Below are positions 58,728 through 64,000 of a stretch of DNA of 64,000 nt, piece after piece. Below the pieces are notes generated by a model. That model saw only the letters and a program-made list of their open reading frames with translations, was not told the origin of the DNA and made no database searches. Made by a program: the position numbers and the translations under genes. Numbering within the stretch: position 1 is the first letter of the stretch; each line of letters opens with the position of its first letter. This DNA comes from Stenocarpella maydis (Eukaryota > Ascomycota > Sordariomycetes > Diaporthales > Diaporthaceae), in the NCBI GenBank assembly GCA_002270565.1, contig NQMI01000001.1, forward strand, positions 663,426 to 727,425. The letters run 5' to 3'.

Positions 58728-60003
58728 AGGTATTCCCAACCCTGCAAACACTGCACCACTCCCTAATAGCAGCAGCGCGCATATGTTGGTTCTACATACG
58801 GCGCCCAAGTACATACAGGTGCAGACACTGCATAAATCTTCCACCTGCCCCGTCCGGTGCTTCGCCGAACAAGTAAAGAACAAATATACACCGCTTTGGA
58901 CCTCATGCCCGGCCGACAAAATCGCGCTCGGGTCTCGCGGGTAATTCCCCTCAGTGATCAGCGCGGAGCTGCGGCCTCAGGGCATAAGGCCGTGGCGCCG
59001 GGCCTAGACTGGACAAGAATCCACAACTGCGGCAAAATGCGCCTGTCCTGACTCATTGGTTGGTTCGTGAGTCGTGGGCCCTTCCTCTGAACTTACATCG
59101 GTCCCCTATCAACTGGCCTCATCACGAGGCTGTTGCTATATTCTTAGTCACAGGCTATTGTGGTTTAAAACTTATGGTTATCGGTATTGTATTGATTATT
59201 TAACACTGGGTTTTTAATCGTTTACGACTGTGTGAAGGGACCGCTATGGCTTCTTCTTTTTCTTCTTCTTTTTTAAAGGGTATTGCGATCGGATTGAAAA
59301 TGAAACCAGCCAGCCCCTATGAATTTTTGCAAGGTTCAGTCATGATCCTAATACTGTGAGGTGTCTTGCAAGGTCAGCAGCGACTCAAGCCCCGCGTTTG
59401 GTGAACCCATAGAGCGGGACTGTTATAGATATAAACGATCACTTTGAATCTCGGGGCCTTGAGACTTTCGAAACGTTACAATATAAGGCTAGGGTAGTGT
59501 GTAAGGTGTTGTATATTACTTATCATTTTGCTCTGATATTACAACAGTTTCAAATGTTATTAGCGTGGGAGGCGAGACTTATGGCGGTAATCTGTGACTT
59601 CCCCTGTTATTGTGCTCCCTTAGGAGGTTGAGAGTTTAAACAATGCTTAGGCTATTACCTTATAAGCTTCGAGAAACAAAGCATATGGGGTGAATATCTT
59701 TTAAGAGAACAACTTATTATTCCATTTATTAATATTCCTAATAAGCCGGGGTGTGTGTTATAGTACGAGGCTAGGGGTATACAAGCTGAACGGGGGGGGG
59801 GGTCGCGTTGGGACGCTTAATGGCGACAGAGGTCTGGAAGACACTCCATGTCCAGGTGTCCCCCGGGGTTCCTTGGGCCTGCATTTGCGACCCCTGTCAC
59901 TGACCATTGTATGCTCAACAATGGTTTTCTCTTTTAGAATTTTAGTCAAGCTTCCTCCGGATATATTAATGTGCCTTTCTACAAGAGGCTTTTTCTGGCA
60001 TTG
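58727..60003. other. Gene-free stretch right of the palindrome
   Basis: No gene is recognised. Composition falls from normal (58727-59090) to AT-richer (59100-59760), with one copy of a dispersed repeat at about 59194-59297. The 3' UTR of the FAD oxidase gene should lie at the right end. Confidence 0.55.
59194..59297 (+). repeat. Dispersed repeat, copy 1
   Basis: It shares CTGGGT...TAA, TTTA(C/T)GA(C/T)TGT(G/A)T(G/A)AAGGGA(C/T) and GGGTAT(T/C)G(C/T)GATCGG with copy 2 in the same order and direction. Many differences are C/T or G/A transitions. Confidence 0.6.
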
Positions 60004-61494
60004 CTAAGACGCGGTGGGATCTTTCAGGCCAAGACATCCACAGATTCGATTGTCAGGATCCCACTTGTGTTTAACCTCCACCAATTTCTGATATTCCTTG
60101 ACGCCCCAGCACTTGGAGATACGAGCCTGAAAATCATGCTCACCCAAGTAGGAGCCGACTGAGTGAGGCGCCAGTTGCTCCATTATCTTGGAGAGCCATG
60201 AATCGTACTGAGCATCATCCGTCTTGTCATCCCAAATGGCGTAGACAGCAAGGTAGTGATCTGACTGCACGCTGAGAGCCATTCCGGATAACAACCGATC
60301 GCTGCGGGGCCTCATGGATGACCAGAGTGATAGGGATTGCCTCGTTGGAAGTGTGGTGAAAGATGGCTCCAGGAGAGAGACGATATCCACATCGTTGCGA
60401 AGAAATACATTGTCTACTTTGTACCGCTGGCCAGTGGGATACGCCTTGGCCTTGTTGTCGTACTCGCGCTGTATAGTGGTTTTCTGGCAGGCGGATGCAG
60501 ATAACGCTCCGGTGGGTCGCGAGTCCTCTGCACATTGCAACAGCTCTTTGACATAACTTTCATCGTCGCTCGAGGCCAGCAGGATTATCATGACACAAGG
60601 GTCTTGGATGCCTTCCTGGTAACTCCCAATTGCAGTGAGCTCAATAGTGTTTTCGAGGGTGGAAGCGATCTTGGGAGGTCAGCAGAGTCCAAGTCATGAC
60701 AGATTCCGAATTATAACTACCTCGAGGGCCCAGTTAAGCGCCGTCTTGTAAAGCGCAACCGGATAGACGTACACAGACGAGCGCATGATTTTAGGCGCTG
60801 GCTGGGTTTGGAGATGGAATCTCGTCACGATACCAGGAAACGCAGGACCACCACCCCTGGCGGCCCAGAAAAGGTCCTCGTTCACATTCGCGTCTGCTCG
60901 AACGAGCTGGCCGTTTGCCTTCACCACATCAATGGCAACCACGCTCTCGCACGCCCAACCCCAGTTCTTCATCTTTGTTAGTTCAAGCGCTTCGAAATTG
61001 GACCCGCAGAATGCACTCACATTTGTGTTCCAACCCATGCCCCCTCCAAGAAGGTACCCTCCAATGCCGACATCAGGACAGTGACCTCCCGGAAATGCCC
61101 TCCCGTTGGCCAGCAAGTACTTGTCAAGCTCCCTTCCGGTGGTGCTTGGTGACACCCGTACGATGTGCGTCTTCTGGTCAAGGACGAGCTCGGAATACTC
61201 GCCCAGATCCAGGAGCAGAGCGTTGTCCCGAATGCTCCAGGCCGGATAACTCTGACCTCCTGCACGGATCGAGACACGGATTTCTCGAGAGAGAGCCAAT
61301 TCAACTGCGTGTACGATCTCGTGCTCTGTCTTGGGGAAGATGACACCGGTGGGATATCTCTTGGGGACAATTCCATTGAAGAGTCTATTGGTCCGGGCCT
61401 TCTCGTAGTCCTCGGGCCGGGCGGTATCCCTCCAGATAACTGATGATTCCTGCATCCACGCAGATGGTCTGGAAATGCTCAAAAATAAGGACAT
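60004..61494 (-). CDS. Berberine-bridge-type FAD-linked oxidoreductase
   Basis: Two exons, 60721-61494 and 60004-60669, give 479 residues from MSLFLSISRPSAWM. Intron 60670-60720 (GTAGTT...CAAG) joins NWALE|IASTLEN. An in-frame ATG at 61605 would add 37 residues. The PCMH-type FAD domain spans about residues 45-225: YPTGVIFPKTEHEI, SIRAGGQSYPAWS, GGHCPDVGIGGYLLGGGMGWNT, DLFWAARGGG. The C-terminal BBE segment ends KHKWDPDNRI. Members oxidise alcohols, sugars or secondary metabolites and pass electrons to O2. The Cys that can bind FAD is present (Cys139), but the partner His is replaced by Gln (Gln81 in AGGQS, family GGHS). No signal peptide is visible with this start. The substrate is unknown. 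The gene lies between two copies of a diverged direct repeat. Confidence 0.9.
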
Positions 61495-61976
61495 AATATA
61501 GTTCTGCGCATTGAACCCCTTGCATTTGGCGAAATATGGCGGGCAACGCAACGCGATGATATGGTGACGGAGAAGAAAAGTAAAGTCGGTCCTTGATGGT
61601 GTCACTTACTCGCCACGTGACCTAAGTTAGTGTGCTGATCTAGGTAGCTATGACACAACCTCACATATCCATTCATATAGAGATTAGTAATTATTATTTT
61701 TTCAATTATCTATTAGTATAAATATTATTCTTATCAGTATGATATAAGTTTAAAATAGTTATAATTGTGTAAAGTTATTTATATCTTTTCTTTTTTTTTA
61801 AAAAAAAAAAAACAAAGCGTTATTATTCAATGAAGAATATTAATTACTAGCTAATAGCATACATAAAGCATAATCATCAAGGTCCAGCTAAAGCCGTGGA
61901 ACAAGCACATAAGGTATCATAGGTACTCGCAAAGTCACTATTGTATTAAGTCAGTACTGTTATTAGCATTGGGTTT

Positions 61977-62130
61977 GCTATCTAATGCTGGGTCTGTAAG
62001 CATTTATGATTGTATAAAGGGACTGCTTATGGTTATGGCTCTTTTGCCTTCTCCTATCCTTTCCCTTTCTCTGTCTCTTTTATATATATACCTAGGTATA
62101 TAAAAATGGATGGGTATCGTGATCGGGTTA
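61977..62130 (+). repeat. Dispersed repeat, copy 2
   Basis: This is a direct repeat of 59194-59297, with an insert of CT-rich and TA-rich sequence (62040-62100) between the two conserved blocks. Roughly 70 percent of the 51-base core can be matched by eye. Confidence 0.6.
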
Positions 62131-63401
62131 AGCATGGGCACCTCTTGGTCGAGCAGTCTCCGGAGCGTTTGGAAAGGACTCTTCTAAGTTTGTCTTCTCC
62201 ACAAGGCGACCGGGTGCCTAGGCAAAGGAGATGAGAGCGTCACCGAAAGATTGCATGTTCTAATATTCGCCTTTTCATTGTCTGATTATTTTACCGCTCC
62301 AATAATGGAGACCGGTCGCAGGTATGTGCATTTTGTGTCCAGTGCGGTCTTGTACCCACGACCCCTGGCCTGGTTCTCTGGGTTACAAGGGTGATTGCCA
62401 ACTTGCCCAGCTACAGGATTCTGTGGAATTGAAAATCCGGCCCGAGGCGACTCTGACAATCGAAGGCGTGCAGAAAGCTCTTCACAATCACAAAACTGGG
62501 AGTTTACTCTAGAGAGGCCAGCAACAAGTTCAGGGGCAGCTGCCCCCTCCTTGGCCACGCTTGCAACGTGCCAAATATCAAAACCGGATATGCATGTCAG
62601 ATGACCCGCAGTGGGCCATCCGCGGTCCAGGGCGGGGGCAACCTTAAAGTACTCCAAGCCATATACCGAGGGAGCTATTGTGCTAATGATCTAGGATCAA
62701 TCTTGCCCAGCTTAGGCCAACGATGCTTCGAGTCCAAGTTCAAGTCTCATCTTTTACCTGATCGCCGGTGTTCTGTACTGAAGAGACGTCGATGGACGCG
62801 TCTATGCCAAAAGAGACGAGTTGTGTGAGAGCCTGTATATCTAGTAAAGGTGCAGACAGACTCTCGAGCTCTGGTACCTAGGTATGGGATGAAGATTTCA
62901 TATAGGCCCCTGTACAGTGCAGCGTCGTACCTTGACATTTACTGTTATTTCGACTGCCAAGCACCTCCAGGCTCGGCCACAATGCATCCGCCGCCATGCA
63001 TTCAAAATCCTCCAATGCAACCAGGCGGAGTATCATCTCGCTGATTGGCCGACAGCGTCGCAGATTGTATTCGGGCAGGACAGACTATCGATCGGGCAAA
63101 TGAGGACAAGGTCAAAAGCATACGACAGCCCGCAGCTTTTACCCAGAAAGAGCTGCGAGATTACTTTTGTACCACCAAGTGAACCGCAAGATGTCCTCGC
63201 GGAGCGAAGGAACCGGATCAGCCTTCGAGGCCTCAGAGAGGAATTGAAGCTAGTTATTGCATGCGGATCAGAGAAAAGGTTCGGTTCTGGCCACTCTCCC
63301 CTCGGCTTGGCGCTTCTACATCTTTATCCGGAAGGTGGCTGACATTATGAATACGAGATGGCAAAGTCGCGCCCCGAGGACGGAATTGGTGAACGCCCAG
63401 G

Positions 63402-63409
63402 TATTTAAA
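63402..63409 (+). promoter_or_regulatory. TATA-like element of the Apple-domain gene
   Basis: TATTTAAA lies about 112 bp upstream of the ATG at 63521, a plausible TATA position. Confidence 0.4.
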
Positions 63410-63520
63410 CAGGCTCTCTACGATGTGAAGAAGCGGAGGGCGGACCTGCCGGTGGTGTTTGCGTGACAGGCCAACAGGCAGTTCCGCTCCCTGCAAGACC
63501 CTGCACGATCAGACTCGAGA

Positions 63521-64000
63521 ATGCTGTTCAAGTATGTTGCGGCCGTGTGGCCCCTCCTTGCGGGAACATGCCTCGCGCAGGTCCCCACGACGACGACGAC
63601 GGCACCACCGACCGTCCCAACATGCGCGTACAAAGGATGGGGCACGGGCGTTGATGTCGGGTTCTATGCTGACCCGCTGTCGGCCACCAATTCTGCCTGC
63701 AACGCCCTCTGCAATTCCAACGCGGCCTGCTTGAGCTTCTCATACAACCCGGCCGGCCCCAATTGTATATTGTATGACTATGCTGTCGAGGGAAACGTCG
63801 TCTATGACCCGAACTCGCCCAACAACTTCTATAACAAGGGAAATGTCTGTCCGGTTCTACCAACCCCGACCACCATGACCACGTCCACGCTCCCGATTCC
63901 CACGGCTGTGCCGACGTGTACCGGATTTGTCGGCTGGGATACTGGCACCAACATCGGTACGTCATCCTACTGCGAACGAGACAAACATGAGAGAAGAAGG
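63521..64000 (+). CDS. Secreted PAN/Apple-like repeat protein (partial, 5' end)
   Basis: The gene starts at 63521 and runs out of the window. The first exon probably ends at 63956 (ACCAACATCG|GTACGT), after about 145 codons. The first 20 residues are a signal peptide (hydrophobic core VAAVWPLLAGTCLA, cleaved before QVP). A Thr/Pro linker follows, with a short ACG repeat in the DNA. The first module, PTCAYKGWGTGVDVGFY...CNALCNSNAACLSFSYN...CILYD, has the Cys spacing of a PAN/Apple-like fold. After a second Thr/Pro linker another module begins with PTCTGFVGWDTGTNIG, so the protein has at least two. Such modules bind carbohydrate or protein in secreted fungal proteins. Specific function is unknown. 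Confidence 0.75.
   Translation, partial: MLFKYVAAVWPLLAGTCLAQVPTTTTTAPPTVPTCAYKGWGTGVDVGFYADPLSATNSACNALCNSNAACLSFSYNPAGPNCILYDYAVEGNVVYDPNSPNNFYNKGNVCPVLPTPTTMTTSTLPIPTAVPTCTGFVGWDTGTNIGTSSYCERDKHERRR

Larger units (their letters stand above)
61495..63520. other. Gene-free stretch between the FAD oxidase and the Apple-domain gene
   Basis: An AT-rich piece (about 61680-61970) with adjoining T and A runs (about 61785-61812) is followed by repeat copy 2 and then by normal composition. Open frames at 62286-62657 (-) and 62917-63342 (+) have no family resemblance. The last 120 bp are the promoter and leader of the downstream gene. Confidence 0.5.

Noticed and set aside
40844..64000. Secondary-metabolite cluster made of the FAD oxidase, AKR and hydrolase genes
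   Set aside because: No backbone synthase, transporter or pathway regulator is present, the genes are many kilobases apart, and the AKR is incomplete.

Overview
The window looks like chromosomal DNA from a filamentous ascomycete (Pezizomycotina, most likely a Sordariomycete). The genes have short introns of about 50-130 bases with GT-AG borders and CTAAC/CTGAC-like branch sites. Intergenic spaces are long. The gene content (RAT1, an IRA/neurofibromin RasGAP, Uds1, Tcp11/SOK1, Kish, TAF13, fungalysin, GH72) is typical of that group. One AT-rich block has the TpA-rich look of repeat-induced point mutation (RIP). I cannot name the species.

Bases 1-40.8 kb are mostly housekeeping. In order they hold a Tcp11/SOK1-family gene (-), a stretch of about 10 kb with no credible gene but several microsatellites, a small split Kish/KSH1 gene (-) divergent from TAF13 (+), a fungal-specific Golgi glycosyltransferase-like membrane protein (-), a secreted GH18-like protein (+), Uds1 (-), the nuclear 5'-3' exoribonuclease RAT1 (+), a small orphan ORF (-), and an eight-exon, 2593-residue IRA1/IRA2/neurofibromin-type RasGAP (+).

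Bases 41.9-51.6 kb are more accessory: a five-exon M36 fungalysin (-), a single-pass membrane protein (+), a GH72 glucanosyltransferase-like gene (-) with no secretion signal, a GC-AG intron and an altered active-site neighbour, and an epoxide hydrolase/dehalogenase-type alpha/beta hydrolase (-). An AT-rich block (about 51.8-52.93 kb) follows. It abuts a candidate LTR (52937-53519) that carries three 25-bp tandem repeats and a TATA box. The LTR stops 12 bases before the only N in the window.

Bases 53.6-58.7 kb form an apparently perfect, spacer-free palindrome with two arms of about 2537 bases. Each arm holds the 5' part of the same ARA2-like aldo/keto reductase gene, cut at the centre. Both outer ends lie in poly-T/poly-A tracts of unequal length. 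This is the strongest anomaly in the window. A fold-back assembly or sequencing chimera is the simplest explanation, and a real inverted duplication is the alternative. Beyond it lie a berberine-bridge-type FAD oxidase gene (-) between two diverged direct repeats, and the start of a secreted PAN/Apple-like repeat protein (+) that runs off the end.

I see no PKS/NRPS/terpene backbone gene, CRISPR array, rRNA or convincing tRNA. No set of genes here clearly forms a new multi-gene system. The unusual items are single-gene oddities and the palindrome/LTR/gap structure. Exon borders were inferred by eye from splice consensus, reading-frame continuity and family resemblance.
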